A stretch of 64,000 nt of DNA from assembly GCA_020025275.1 (NCBI GenBank), contig JAHHSI010000008.1, positions 1-64,000 of the forward strand. The letters are read 5' to 3'. This DNA is from Oscillospiraceae bacterium. GTDB lineage: Bacteria; Bacillota; Clostridia; Oscillospirales; Oscillospiraceae. A program made the position numbers and the translations under genes. Numbering within the stretch: position 1 is the stretch's first letter; each line of letters begins with the position of its first letter. The notes under the pieces are model-generated. The model had not been told where the DNA came from. It made no database searches and worked only from the letters and a program-made list of their open reading frames with translations. Positions 7,820-16,989 of this stretch are shown here, piece by piece.

Positions 7820-8893
7820 TTACATATCACGATGATCCATGGCAGCGCAGCCGAAACGCACCGCCTGCTCAATGATCTCTCTCTCTTTTTCCTCTGCCTG
7901 CTCATATCGGGCTCGCAGCTCGGCCAAAAACAGGCCACGCAGTGAATCCTCCCCGCAATGGAGCCACAGATCTTCCTCTTCTTCCAGCTGTAAGCGCACC
8001 TCCAACTGCCACGCAAGTGGGGTCAGCTGCTGCCGCAGCATCACCTCGTCCGCCGTTCCGGTGCCGGTAAGGTACAGCCGGCAGATATCCTGCGTGCAGC
8101 CCTGCAGGGCTTCTTGGGCCGCCGCCAGCGCCTCACGGCCCGTGATGTCCACCGCAATGTTCCGGTAGCGGCGGCGGGCAAAGGGAACAAAGTGCAGCTG
8201 CACGCTGCCCTTGTCCACCGTGCCAAATAAAAATCCCTTGTCATCAACTTCATCAAACCCCCGCCCCTCCGGGCATCCGGGGTAGGCATAGGCCGTTTTT
8301 CCGGCGTACTGCACGCCGCTGTACTGGTGGATATGGCCCAGTGCCGCATAGTCAAGACCGCTTTGCGCCAGCACCGAGGTGCGAATGGGGCGGTATCGGC
8401 TGTTGGCCGCATCCACATCCCCGTGGAGCACCAGAATCTGCACATCGTCTCCGGCTGCAAAATCGGCCTGCATTGGCAATTCCGGACAATCCGCCTCCGT
8501 AAATCCGGCGCCCCAAACTGTACATCCTATATGGGGCAGCTCCAGTTTTTGCAAACGATTCCCCCGGAAAATATGCACGTTGCCGGGCCAGATCGCCGCG
8601 CCATAGGGACTGCGGGAATGATAGGGGTCGTGGTTGCCGGGGGCAATCACCACCTGTCCGCGGAACTGCCCCAGCGCCCGGGCCAGCATCTCCGCCGTCT
8701 GGCTGTAGAGCTCCTGCCCGTCAAAAAGGTCGCCGCTGAGAAGCAGCAGCTGCGCCCCGTGATCGTTGGCGTAGTCTACCAAACGCTCTGGCAGTTCCCG
8801 ACTCTCCTGCCGCCGCAGCCGAGCCCGCTCCGGCTCCAATGCTGCAAAGGGGCTGTCCAAGTGAAGATCTGCCGCATGAAGAATTTTAACCAT
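7820..8893 (-). CDS. Metallophosphoesterase, YhaO/SbcD-like DNA exonuclease family
   Basis: A 357-residue calcineurin-like phosphoesterase starting MVKILHAADLHLDSPF. The metal-binding motifs appear in order: DLH near residue 9, GDLFD, GNHD, HGD and GHIH. This arrangement matches SbcD/Mre11 nucleases and specifically the YhaO group of Firmicutes. YhaO usually pairs with a YhaN-type SMC-like ATPase, but none is present here, so a partner may be elsewhere. The start at 8893 has GGAGGAG upstream; an upstream ATG lacks one. It overlaps the end of ybaK by 8 bases, which suggests coupled translation. Substrate unproven. Confidence 0.85.
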   Translation of the reverse strand: MVKILHAADLHLDSPFAALEPERARLRRQESRELPERLVDYANDHGAQLLLLSGDLFDGQELYSQTAEMLARALGQFRGQVVIAPGNHDPYHSRSPYGAAIWPGNVHIFRGNRLQKLELPHIGCTVWGAGFTEADCPELPMQADFAAGDDVQILVLHGDVDAANSRYRPIRTSVLAQSGLDYAALGHIHQYSGVQYAGKTAYAYPGCPEGRGFDEVDDKGFLFGTVDKGSVQLHFVPFARRRYRNIAVDITGREALAAAQEALQGCTQDICRLYLTGTGTADEVMLRQQLTPLAWQLEVRLQLEEEEDLWLHCGEDSLRGLFLAELRARYEQAEEKEREIIEQAVRFGCAAMDHRDM

Positions 8894-9377
8894 TGCTCTC
8901 CTCCCGCCATCCCTTGCACACATCGACCCACGCCGTGAAACTGGTGCCGCAGCAGCGCTCCAGTTCTTCACAGCTCAGTTCAATGGCCGACGAGGCGCTT
9001 CCCGCGGCCGGAAAGACCGTGGCAAAGCGGCGCAGCGACACATCCAGATACGTTTTTACAGCCGCAGGCAGGGCAAAAGGGCAGACGCCGCCCACAGCGT
9101 GGCCGATGCGCTCCTTCACTTCCTCCGCCGTCAGCATCTTTGCCTTAGCATGAAAATAGTCTTTGTAGCGGCGGTTGTCGATCTTGGCATCTCCGGAAGC
9201 CACCACCAGAATCGGTGTATCCCCCACCTGATAGCTGAGGGTCTTGGCGATCCGGGCACCGTCCACCTCCAGAGCCGCTGCCGCCAGCTCCACCGTAGCG
9301 CTGGACTCGTCAAGCTCCCGGATCCGCGAAGCGACGCCATACGGCATCAGATATGCTCTTACATTGGCAACAGACAC
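8886..9377 (-). CDS. ybaK: YbaK/EbsC-type aminoacyl-tRNA deacylase
   Basis: A 163-residue protein of the YbaK/ProX superfamily, which hydrolyses mischarged tRNA, typically Cys-tRNA-Pro or Ala-tRNA-Pro. Conserved features are the catalytic-region lysine in ARIAKTLSYQVGD, the segment ASGDAKIDNRRYK and the GGVCPF loop. The start is a GTG at 9377, 8 bases after AAAGGAG; longer in-frame extensions have no ribosome-binding site. It lies in one direction with ymdB (49 bases upstream) and the exonuclease (8-base overlap). Functionally it could complement the editing-deficient ProRS encoded at 5251-6690; this link is inferred. Confidence 0.88.
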   Translation of the reverse strand: MSVANVRAYLMPYGVASRIRELDESSATVELAAAALEVDGARIAKTLSYQVGDTPILVVASGDAKIDNRRYKDYFHAKAKMLTAEEVKERIGHAVGGVCPFALPAAVKTYLDVSLRRFATVFPAAGSASSAIELSCEELERCCGTSFTAWVDVCKGWREESNG

Positions 9378-9426
9378 GATCCTGTCTCCTTTCCTGCGGC
9401 GGCAATGTATTGGTCCCTTCCCTGTC

Positions 9427-10206
9427 TCATCGGACATCCACCCGTTCCACTGCGGTGCAGCGGCCGGTGTCACTTTCCAAGGTAAAAAGGGCTCCCTCCA
9501 TCTTGCAGCTGCCGCCGGCATTGCGGAACCGACCCGGCAGGCCGCCCAAAAAGAACTCCACCGACTGCTCCGGCCGGATTCCCAGAACGGAGCGCACCGG
9601 ACCGGTCATGCCCAGATCGGTCATATAACCGGTCCCCTTTTCTAAGATCTGTGCATCGGCTGTGGGCACGTGGGTGTGGGTCCCCCATACGGCACTAACC
9701 CGTCCGTCCAGATAGTAGCCCATGGCCAGTTTTTCACTGGTGGCTTGGGCATGAAAGTCGATCAGCGTAAAGGTTGGCTTCTCCTCCATGTCCTTCAGGA
9801 TGCGGTCAGCCGTGGTAAAGGGATTCTCTGCTTTCCAGTCCAGATCACACCGTCCGATCAGATTCATCACGGCAATACGGACCCGTCCGCAATCGTAGAT
9901 TCCCCAGCCCCGCCCGGGGACGTGGGACGCATAGTTGGCCGGACGCAGGATGTAGGGGGTATCCTCCAGATACTCCGCAATCTGCATCTTTCCCCAGGTG
10001 TGATTTCCCAAGGTGATCACGTCCACCCCGGCAGCAAAGAGATCCTCCGCCTGCTCCGGCAGCAGCCCGTTACCGGCCATATTCTCTCCGTTGGCAACAA
10101 CGAAGTCGATTTCCCTCGTTTTTTTGAAACTGCGCAAATGGCGGCTCACATGGCGAAGACCTTCTTCCCCCGTCACGTCCCCCAGCGCCAGAATCCGGTA
10201 GAGCAT
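9427..10206 (-). CDS. ymdB: YmdB family metallophosphoesterase
   Basis: A 259-residue protein of the YmdB/TIGR00282 family; the Bacillus subtilis member is a cyclic-nucleotide phosphodiesterase that affects biofilm and motility decisions. Visible metal motifs are GDVTGEEG near residue 9, NGEN, GNHTW and the C-terminal DFHAQATSEKLAMG ... GTHTHVPTAD. Length is typical. As in B. subtilis, it lies directly downstream of rny, although a clear terminator and a separate promoter (10309-10281) separate them here. Confidence 0.93.
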   Translation of the reverse strand: MLYRILALGDVTGEEGLRHVSRHLRSFKKTREIDFVVANGENMAGNGLLPEQAEDLFAAGVDVITLGNHTWGKMQIAEYLEDTPYILRPANYASHVPGRGWGIYDCGRVRIAVMNLIGRCDLDWKAENPFTTADRILKDMEEKPTFTLIDFHAQATSEKLAMGYYLDGRVSAVWGTHTHVPTADAQILEKGTGYMTDLGMTGPVRSVLGIRPEQSVEFFLGGLPGRFRNAGGSCKMEGALFTLESDTGRCTAVERVDVR

Positions 10207-10280
10207 AGCGCGCTCCTCTCTTCCTACTCATCAATCATGGCCTCTCTGCCGCGCAGGCGGCGCAAAAGCCGTTATCGTCT

Positions 10281-10309
10281 ATTCTACCATGAAATTCCCG
10301 CCGGCGCAA
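10281..10309 (-). promoter_or_regulatory. Promoter of the ymdB group
   Basis: Minus strand TTGCGC (10309-10304), 17 bases, TAGAAT (10286-10281), with TGG just before the -10 (extended -10). Confidence 0.65.
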
Positions 10310-10334
10310 CGCTCCCATGTCCCCGACGGAACTC

Positions 10335-10363
10335 AAAAAAGCATCCGCCCGCCGGCGGATGCT
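10335..10363 (-). terminator. Terminator after rny
   Basis: Minus-strand stem GCATCCGCC.../...GGGCGGATGC followed by six T (10340-10335). It begins about 10 bases after the rny stop. Confidence 0.88.
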
Positions 10364-10371
10364 TTCTCTTT

Positions 10372-11922
10372 TTACTTTGCGTATTCCACGACTTTCGTCT
10401 CACGCAGAACGTGGACCTTGATTTGGCCGGGATACTCCAGTTCGCTCTCGATGCGCTTGGCAAGATCGCGGGCCAAAATCACCATCTGATCCTCGCTGAC
10501 CTGCTCGGGCTTCACCATGACACGGACCTCACGGCCGGCCTGAATGGCATAGCTCTTCTCCACGCCGGGATACTCTCCGGTGATCTCCTCCAGCTTCTGC
10601 AGACGCTTGATGTAGTTCTCCAGATTCTCACGGCGAGCCCCGGGACGGGCGGCAGAAATGGCATCGGCAGCCTGCACCAAGCACGCCACAATGGTCTTGC
10701 ACTCCACATCGCCGTGGTGCGCCTGAATGGCGTGGATGATGTCTTCCTTTTCCTTATACTTCCGGGCGAATTCCACGCCCAGTGCCACGTGGGTCCCCTC
10801 CATCTCGTGGTCGATGGCCTTACCGATATCGTGCAGCAGACCGGCACGCTTTGCGGCGTTGACGTCCACGCCCAGCTCCGCCGCCATCAATCCGGCGATG
10901 TGGGATACCTCGATGGAGTGCTGTAACACGTTCTGTCCGTAGCTGGTCCGGTAGTGCAGCCGTCCCAACAGCTTCTGCAGTTCCGGATGCAGGGAGCGAA
11001 CCCCCGTCTCCAAAACGGCACGCTCGCCCTCGGAGCGGATCACGGCGTCCACCTCACGGCGGGCCTTCTCCACCATCTCCTCAATGTGGGTGGGGTGGAT
11101 GCGGCCGTCAGCGATCAGCTTTTCCAGAGCCAGCCGGGCCACCTCACGGCGTACCGGCTCAAAGCAGGAGACGGTGATGGCCTCCGGCGTATCATCGATG
11201 ATCAGGTCGGCGCCGGTCAGGGTCTCCAGCGTACGGATATTGCGTCCTTCACGGCCGATGATACGGCCCTTCATCTCGTCATTGGGCAGGGGGACCACAC
11301 TGACGGTGATTTCAGCCACATGGTCTGCGGCACAGCGCTGGATGGCGGTGGCTACGATCTCGCGGGCACGCTGCTCCGCCTCATCCTTGGCGCGAGCTTC
11401 GATCTCCTTAATCTTGACGGCCGCCTCATGGGTCACCTCAGACTCCACTTGACTGATAAGATACTCCTTGGCCTGCTCGGCGGTAAAGCCGGAAATCCGC
11501 TCAAGCATCTCTGTTTGGCTGCGCTTGATGACCCGGATTTCCTCCTGCTCGCGATCAGCGGCCGCGTGTTTGGCGGCCAGAGCCTCTTCCTTCTTTTCAA
11601 TAAGATCGGTCTTGTGATCGATATTTTCCTCTTTCTGCTGCAACCGACGCTCCTGCTTCTGCAGATCAGCCCGGCGCCCTTTCTCTTCCTTCTCGTATTC
11701 ACTTCGAGCCTTCAGAACTTCTTCTTTTGCTTCAAGAAGTGCTTCGCGCTTCTTATTTTCAGAACTTTTGATTGCTTCATTGATGATCCGCGTGGCTTCT
11801 TCTTCCGCGCTGGAAATCTCTTTTTCCGCAACGCTCTTGCGGTAGTGAATGCCGATCGGGAACCAAATGGCGCAGGATACGACGGCCACAATTCCAGCTA
11901 CAATGTAGCCCAGTGTGGTCAT
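10372..11922 (-). CDS. rny: Ribonuclease Y
   Basis: Membrane-anchored endoribonuclease that starts mRNA decay in Firmicutes. The 516-residue protein has an N-terminal membrane segment (about residues 4-22), a long coiled coil rich in Glu, Lys and Arg (about 30-200), a KH domain ([15 protein letters not shown]) and an HD domain ([18 protein letters not shown]). I start at the ATG at 11922, 6 bases after AGGAGGA; the longer frame adds 43 residues without a good site. Expressed from its own promoter (12067-12039) and ended by a strong terminator. Confidence 0.96.
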   Translation of the reverse strand: MTTLGYIVAGIVAVVSCAIWFPIGIHYRKSVAEKEISSAEEEATRIINEAIKSSENKKREALLEAKEEVLKARSEYEKEEKGRRADLQKQERRLQQKEENIDHKTDLIEKKEEALAAKHAAADREQEEIRVIKRSQTEMLERISGFTAEQAKEYLISQVESEVTHEAAVKIKEIEARAKDEAEQRAREIVATAIQRCAADHVAEITVSVVPLPNDEMKGRIIGREGRNIRTLETLTGADLIIDDTPEAITVSCFEPVRREVARLALEKLIADGRIHPTHIEEMVEKARREVDAVIRSEGERAVLETGVRSLHPELQKLLGRLHYRTSYGQNVLQHSIEVSHIAGLMAAELGVDVNAAKRAGLLHDIGKAIDHEMEGTHVALGVEFARKYKEKEDIIHAIQAHHGDVECKTIVACLVQAADAISAARPGARRENLENYIKRLQKLEEITGEYPGVEKSYAIQAGREVRVMVKPEQVSEDQMVILARDLAKRIESELEYPGQIKVHVLRETKVVEYAK

Positions 11923-12038
11923 AATGGTTCCTCCTGTAGATGTTTGTGTATGGAAAAAAGAACTGCCGAGCCCGACAATTCCTTTCTGCAGATAATAATT
12001 GAAAGATTCCCCTAATCCTCCAATGATAATCTTTTTTA

Positions 12039-12067
12039 ATTTTATACGCATTGACTACAGCTGTCAA
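12039..12067 (-). promoter_or_regulatory. Promoter of rny
   Basis: Minus strand TTGACA (12067-12062), 17 bases, TAAAAT (12044-12039). A small palindrome (GTCCCA-ATCG-TGGGAC) lies just upstream at 12068-12083. The leader to the ATG is over 100 bases. Confidence 0.75.
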
Positions 12068-12120
12068 GTCCCAATCGTGGGACATATACGGATTCAAGAA
12101 AATTCTTTCCCCCATCAGTG

Positions 12121-12154
12121 GAAAAAGCGTCAGGCCGCAGCCTGACGCTTTTTC
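12121..12154 (-). terminator. Terminator after the 577-aa membrane protein gene
   Basis: Perfect stem GAAAAAGCGTCAGG/CCTGACGCTTTTTC with a six-base loop, 19 bases after the stop. Symmetric, so it could act in both directions; only the minus side has a gene feeding it. Confidence 0.88.
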
Positions 12155-12172
12155 ATTTCTCTATTTGTTTCT

Positions 12173-13906
12173 TTATTTCTTTGTCTCCGGCGCTGCACCT
12201 GTGGTCAGGCTGTACACCTTGAGGATGCTGCCCTCGCCCTTGGCGAACTTCACCTTGACCTGGTCACCGGTGTTCAGGATGATGACCTCCTGATTATCTG
12301 CGGCCGAGATCGCATAGTAGGGCGCACCGCCCTCCAGCCGGAAGTAATACCATGTGTTGCCATCGATCACGGCACTGCGGATCTCGGCAATGGTGCCCTC
12401 GACCTCCTCCTGATCGGAGACGGTCACGTCCGTATCCTCCGGGGAGATCAGGCCCTTTTCTGCCAGCATGGAGCGGTAACTGGCCTCACAGTCGGCCACG
12501 GTGGTGCCGGTGGCAACGATCTGATACTGGCTGACGTTGACCATGGCGTACATCTTCACCAGACCGGCGGCATCCTTCATGGCCATAAAGTAGGTCGGCT
12601 GCTCGGAGATATTCAGCAGCAGCGGGAACGTGGCTGTATATTTCATCTGCTGTACCTGTCCCTCGGCCGAAGCCATGGCCGAGTACTCTTCGGCGCCGGC
12701 CACCTGATAGAACTTCGTCTCCTTGGTCCGCTGATTGGAGAGGATAAAGCCCACATTGGACTGGTCGCTGACCACGGAGGTCACGCCGGTGTACATATAG
12801 ACATCATCCCCGATGGCGATATAGTTGTATCCGGTCGTGGTCCTGGTCATGCCGCGCTGTCCGAACACGGAGTTGATAAAGCCGTTGATGAATTTCCCGT
12901 GGTAGTCATACTGGCGCATGATGAGGTCGGCGGTGTAGACATGGTCCACCCAGTTGGGCACGTCCGCCACATCATAATACTGGCTCTCTCCCGTAATGGC
13001 GTCCACCAGAACGGCGCCGATGATGTCCGTACCGCCGAACAGACCGATGGTCTTGCTGATGCGGGGGCACACCCAGTAGGGGCGGCCCTGCTCGTCGATC
13101 TCAAAGGCGGGCTTGTCGAACATATAGGTAGGATAGTGGAAGCGCAGATGGCGATAGAGGTTCCGGCTGAAGTGCTCGGCCGTGGTATAGCGGATCCCCT
13201 CGTCCAACCGGACCACATCCACGTTCTGGGTGACCATATCGATGATCAGGTAAGCGGGCAGACCCTCCGAGCGGTTGTTGAACCATTTGATGAGATCGCC
13301 GTAGCGCAGCGGCGTCACACGCACGGGCCGGCCGCCATAGTTGATCTGGGTGTAGTCGTCCGCCACCTCAAACTGGGAGACCATGTCGGCCAGCTCGCCC
13401 AGTTTGCGGTCCCCCAGCTTGGCCGCAGAGTCTGCATCCAGCATCGGGATCTGATCAAAGGAGATCTCCTCCACCTCGGCAGCGAAATCGCCGTCCTCAA
13501 TGGTCAGCATATCCCGATAACTGGACGCACGGATCACCTGCCAGCCGAAAAGAGCGCCTGCCAGCGCAATGACCACCAGTCCCGCAGCGATCAGCCCGGG
13601 GATCTTGCACTGTTTTTTTACAAAGCCCACATATCCCCTGACGCCGTCACCCTGAAATCCGGAGGTCAGGATGGCACAAACGCAGTAAACGGCGCACAGC
13701 AGCAGGGCAAAGGCATAAAATTCCTCCGACTTAAGATTAATGGGCGGAAGAACCACATAGAAATAAATGGCACCGAACACCAGCGTCACCAACAGATTGA
13801 TGAGCGTCCGGGTCACCGGTGAACCGATGGGCTTGCGCACTTTTTTCGGACGCGGTTCCTGCGTCCCGAATCCCTCAAACCCGGGGCTGTTCCAGTTGAT
13901 ATTCAT
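12173..13906 (-). CDS. Large membrane-anchored protein of unknown function
   Basis: A 577-residue protein I do not recognise as a named family. The start at 13906 (MNINWNSPGFEGFG) follows GAGGAG by 7 bases. A basic, proline-containing N-terminus is followed by three hydrophobic segments at about residues 33-53, 62-82 and 102-122. The remaining 450 residues are predicted soluble, probably outside the membrane, rich in Tyr, Asp and Val, with no obvious catalytic motif. The C-terminal 100 residues look like a beta-rich module. It stands alone between clpC and rny with its own promoter and terminator. Similar proteins may exist in related Clostridia; this was not checked. Confidence 0.85.
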   Translation of the reverse strand: MNINWNSPGFEGFGTQEPRPKKVRKPIGSPVTRTLINLLVTLVFGAIYFYVVLPPINLKSEEFYAFALLLCAVYCVCAILTSGFQGDGVRGYVGFVKKQCKIPGLIAAGLVVIALAGALFGWQVIRASSYRDMLTIEDGDFAAEVEEISFDQIPMLDADSAAKLGDRKLGELADMVSQFEVADDYTQINYGGRPVRVTPLRYGDLIKWFNNRSEGLPAYLIIDMVTQNVDVVRLDEGIRYTTAEHFSRNLYRHLRFHYPTYMFDKPAFEIDEQGRPYWVCPRISKTIGLFGGTDIIGAVLVDAITGESQYYDVADVPNWVDHVYTADLIMRQYDYHGKFINGFINSVFGQRGMTRTTTGYNYIAIGDDVYMYTGVTSVVSDQSNVGFILSNQRTKETKFYQVAGAEEYSAMASAEGQVQQMKYTATFPLLLNISEQPTYFMAMKDAAGLVKMYAMVNVSQYQIVATGTTVADCEASYRSMLAEKGLISPEDTDVTVSDQEEVEGTIAEIRSAVIDGNTWYYFRLEGGAPYYAISAADNQEVIILNTGDQVKVKFAKGEGSILKVYSLTTGAAPETKK

Positions 13907-13936
13907 AGGATACTCCTCTCGCATTTTGTGTTAGGT

Positions 13937-13965
13937 ATTATATCCTAAAGAAAAAGGGGAAACAA
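13937..13965 (-). promoter_or_regulatory. Promoter of the 577-aa membrane protein gene
   Basis: Minus strand TTGTTT (13965-13960), 17 bases, TATAAT (13942-13937). Confidence 0.7.
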
Positions 13966-14015
13966 GAACAAATTGTAAATTAATGGCTTTCCCGTCCTTT
14001 CTCTTTCCCTTGGTC

Positions 14016-14046
14016 CGAAAAAGAGCCGCATTTGCGGCTCTTTTTC
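14016..14046 (-). terminator. Terminator after clpC
   Basis: GAAAAAGAGCCGCA-TT-TGCGGCTCTTTTTC, starting right at the clpC stop, with a T run on the minus strand. Confidence 0.88.
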
Positions 14047-16476
14047 TCACTTTTTCTCTTCCAGCACCGCAACCGCGCCCTGCTGCACTGTCACCCGGGC
14101 CGTATCGCCCCGGGACAGCGTTCCCTCCAGCATTTTCTGGGCCAAAACATCCTCCACCTGCCTTCGGATGATGCGCCGCAGGGGGCGGGCGCCATAGCGC
14201 CGGTCAAACCCCTCCTTGGCCAGCTGCGCCACCGCAGCGTCCTCTGCCGCCAGTGTGACGCCCTGTTCCCGGGCACGGCGGGCCGTTTCCTCCAAAAAAC
14301 CCCGGGCGATGCGCTCCATTGCCGCAGGTGCCAGCGGCCGGAATACCATGGTCTCATCAATGCGGTTGAGCAGTTCCGGCCGGAAGGTGTGCTGCAGCTC
14401 TTCCAGTACGCTCCGTCGGACCCGCTCAAAATCCCCGTCCGCCTCCGCCGCATGAAAGCCCATGGGTGCCCCGGTGATGAACCGGTCGTCTCCCACATTG
14501 GAGGTCATGACGATCACCGTATTTTTAAAATCCACCCGATGTCCCTGTGCGTCCGTCAGCGCCCCCTCCTCCAAGATCTGCAGCAGCAGATTGCATACGT
14601 CCCTATGGGCTTTTTCCAGTTCGTCAAAGAGCACCACGCAGTAGGGCCTGCGGCGCACCCGCTCGGTCAGCTGTCCGCCCTCCTCGTGTCCCACGTACCC
14701 CGGCGGCGAACCCACCAGACGCGAGACGGCGTGGCGCTCCATGTATTCCGACATATCCAGCCGGATCATGGCATTCTCCGTCCCGAACATGGCCTCGGCC
14801 AAGGCCCGGCATAACTCCGTCTTACCCACTCCGGTGGGCCCTAAAAAGAGAAAGGAGCTGATGGGCCGCCGAGGGTCCTGCATCCCCACACGGCTGCGGC
14901 GGACGGCACGGGCCACGGTGCTCACCGCCTCCTCCTGCCCCGCTACCCGGGCCCGGAGCGTTTCCTCCAGACGCAGCAGACGGCTGCGCTCGTCCTCCGT
15001 CAGTCGCATGACCGGGATTCCCGTCCATTCGGCTGTCACACGGGCAATATCCTCGGCTCCGACGCTTTCATAGACGGCCGCTTTTTTCCGCCAGTTCGCC
15101 CGCCGGTCAGCCAGCTGTCCTTCAAAATTCTCCTCCACGTCCCGCAGCTGCGCTGCCTGTTCGTAGTTCTGTGACGCCACTGCCGCCTGTTTCTCCCGGC
15201 GCAGCGTCAGCAGCTTCTCCTCCAGACTTTTCACGTCCGGGCAGCGGGGATGCGCCCTCATGCGCACCTGACTGGCCGCCTCATCCATCAGATCGATGGC
15301 CTTGTCCGGCAAAAAGCGGTCATGAATGTAGCGGGCCGACAGCCGTACCGCCGCCTGCACCGCCTCATCGGTGATACACAGCCTGTGGTGCATCTCATAG
15401 CGCTCCCGCAGCCCCAGTAAAATCTCCACAGCCGCTGCCTCCGTGGGTTCGTCGACAAGGACCGGCTGAAAACGCCGCTCCAAAGCGGCGTCTTTTTCGA
15501 TGTAGCGGCGGTACTCCTCCCTCGTGGTGGCACCCACCACACGGATCTCACCACGGCCCAAGGCCGGCTTGAGAATGTTGGCCGCATCGACGGCGCCTTC
15601 GGCACTGCCGGCCCCCACAATATTGTGCAGTTCATCGATAAAGAGGATCACATCCCCCATGCCCCGCACTTCCTCCACCATGCTGCGCACACGTTCTTCA
15701 AATTCTCCCCGGTACTTGGTTCCGGCCACCATGCTCCCCAGATCCAGAGACAAGATCCGCTGCTCCCGCAGCTCCTCTGGTACATCGCCCATGGCCATGC
15801 GCTGGGCCAGTCCCTCCACCACCGCCGTTTTCCCCACGCCGGGCTCGCCGATCAGGGCCGGATTGTTTTTGCTGCGCCGGGATAGGATCCGGATTGTCCG
15901 GTCGATCTCCTTCTCCCGTCCCACCACCGGGTCCAGCTGACCGCAGCGTGCGGCCTCCGTCAGATCGCGGGTGTAGGCCATCAGCGTCTTGCTCCGCTTC
16001 TCCTCACGGCCGCTGCCGGGAACCGGAGGCGGCACGGGCCGGTCTCCCACCAGCTTCATCACCGTGGTGTATAGCCGCCGCCCGTCCACACCGGAGGCCC
16101 GCAGAATATCCACCGCCATATTGTTTCCCTCCCGCAGAATCCCCAGCAGCAGGTGTTCCGTCCCAATATAGCCGCTGCCGCTGCGGATCGATTCCCCCAC
16201 GGCCAGTTCAATGGTGCTTCTGGCCCGGGGCGTCAGGCCGCGGAAGGCCGCCGCTCCACCGCTCCCTCGCTCCTCTGTGTGCCGCAGCAGTTCACAGAGG
16301 GTCTTGTCGCACAGTCCGCTGTCCTCCAGCACCCGATGTGCCATGCCCTCCTCTTCCCGCAGCAGCCCCAACAGTAAATGCTCGTTGCCCACATAGCCGT
16401 TGCCCAACTCCTCGGCGGCCTCTTGGGCAAGCAGCAGTGCCCGATGTGCCCGCGGTGTAAACTTACTCTCCCGCAT
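14047..16476 (-). CDS. clpC: ATP-dependent Clp protease ATP-binding subunit ClpC
   Basis: AAA+ unfoldase that feeds substrates to ClpP. The 809-residue protein has two N-terminal Clp repeats (about 1-145), a first AAA domain with GEPGVGKT, a middle domain with a UVR-like segment ([20 protein letters not shown]), a second AAA domain with GPTGVGKT, and the C-terminal D2-small domain. Start at 16476 ([15 protein letters not shown]) after GGGGAG. In Bacillus clpC follows ctsR-mcsA-mcsB; here it is monocistronic, and those genes are absent nearby. A CtsR-like operator is not clear, so control may differ. Confidence 0.95.
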   Translation of the reverse strand: MRESKFTPRAHRALLLAQEAAEELGNGYVGNEHLLLGLLREEEGMAHRVLEDSGLCDKTLCELLRHTEERGSGGAAAFRGLTPRARSTIELAVGESIRSGSGYIGTEHLLLGILREGNNMAVDILRASGVDGRRLYTTVMKLVGDRPVPPPVPGSGREEKRSKTLMAYTRDLTEAARCGQLDPVVGREKEIDRTIRILSRRSKNNPALIGEPGVGKTAVVEGLAQRMAMGDVPEELREQRILSLDLGSMVAGTKYRGEFEERVRSMVEEVRGMGDVILFIDELHNIVGAGSAEGAVDAANILKPALGRGEIRVVGATTREEYRRYIEKDAALERRFQPVLVDEPTEAAAVEILLGLRERYEMHHRLCITDEAVQAAVRLSARYIHDRFLPDKAIDLMDEAASQVRMRAHPRCPDVKSLEEKLLTLRREKQAAVASQNYEQAAQLRDVEENFEGQLADRRANWRKKAAVYESVGAEDIARVTAEWTGIPVMRLTEDERSRLLRLEETLRARVAGQEEAVSTVARAVRRSRVGMQDPRRPISSFLFLGPTGVGKTELCRALAEAMFGTENAMIRLDMSEYMERHAVSRLVGSPPGYVGHEEGGQLTERVRRRPYCVVLFDELEKAHRDVCNLLLQILEEGALTDAQGHRVDFKNTVIVMTSNVGDDRFITGAPMGFHAAEADGDFERVRRSVLEELQHTFRPELLNRIDETMVFRPLAPAAMERIARGFLEETARRAREQGVTLAAEDAAVAQLAKEGFDRRYGARPLRRIIRRQVEDVLAQKMLEGTLSRGDTARVTVQQGAVAVLEEKK

Positions 16477-16548
16477 GGTTCTCCCCTTTCCCGCCCTTTT
16501 TTCAGGGCGCATTTTCCTCGTTTTTCCGGTTAGCCTCTGCTGACCACT

Positions 16549-16576
16549 TTTATACAGAATATAGTCCTTCCGCCAA
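16549..16576 (-). promoter_or_regulatory. Promoter of clpC
   Basis: Minus strand TTGGCG (16576-16571), 16 bases, TATAAA (16554-16549). The leader is about 65 bases. Confidence 0.6.
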
Positions 16577-16647
16577 TCGTTTTCCGTAGTTTTTCCCAAA
16601 AAAGCCAAAAAATACGCACAACCACACAATTTTTCTTTTAGAGGGTC

Positions 16648-16675
16648 TTGCAATATTCCATTTTCGTGCTACAAT
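16648..16675 (+). promoter_or_regulatory. Promoter of the ferredoxin gene
   Basis: TTGCAA (16648-16653), 16 bases, TACAAT (16670-16675). The leader to the ATG is about 25 bases. Confidence 0.75.
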
Positions 16676-16706
16676 AGAATCACCAAATTTTTATGGAGGT
16701 GCTCTC

Positions 16707-16880
16707 ATGGCCTACAAGATCGATTCCGGCTGCGTCAGCTGCGGTGCTTGCGCTGATGCATGTCCTGTTGGCGCTATTTCTCAGGGTGATGATCATTACG
16801 AGATCGACGCTAACTCCTGCCTGGATTGCGGTTCCTGCGCAGATACCTGCCCCAACGGCGCTATCTCTCCCGCAGAATAA
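16707..16880 (+). CDS. 2[4Fe-4S] ferredoxin
   Basis: A 57-residue electron carrier (MAYKIDSGCVSCGACADACP at its start) with two CxxCxxCxxxCP motifs, at about residues 9-20 and 39-49, the arrangement of clostridial ferredoxins that hold two four-iron clusters. GGAGGT lies 7 bases before the ATG. It is a complete single-gene unit: promoter at 16648-16675 and terminator at 16899-16928. Partners in the anaerobic redox metabolism (for example pyruvate:ferredoxin oxidoreductase or hydrogenase) are not in the window. Confidence 0.95.
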   Translation: MAYKIDSGCVSCGACADACPVGAISQGDDHYEIDANSCLDCGSCADTCPNGAISPAE

Positions 16881-16898
16881 TCGCACAACGCGATAAAA

Positions 16899-16928
16899 AA
16901 CACCGGACTGCGTGTCCGGTGTTTTTTT
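16899..16928 (+). terminator. Terminator after the ferredoxin gene
   Basis: ACACCGGAC-TGCGT-GTCCGGTGT followed by seven T. The next promoter starts two bases later. Confidence 0.92.
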
Positions 16929-16929
16929 A

Positions 16930-16958
16930 TTGCAGCCGCCGTACTTTTATTATACAAT
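16930..16958 (+). promoter_or_regulatory. Promoter of the methyltransferase-rsmI pair
   Basis: TTGCAG (16930-16935), 17 bases, TACAAT (16953-16958), placed immediately after the ferredoxin terminator. Confidence 0.7.
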
Positions 16959-16989
16959 AGAGATATTCTCAGGAAAGGAGGCGGACGCC

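Noticed and set aside
16477..16548. CtsR-like operator before clpC (GGTCAGC...GGCTAAC)
   Set aside because: Only partial match to the tandem heptad GGTCAAA; not convincing.
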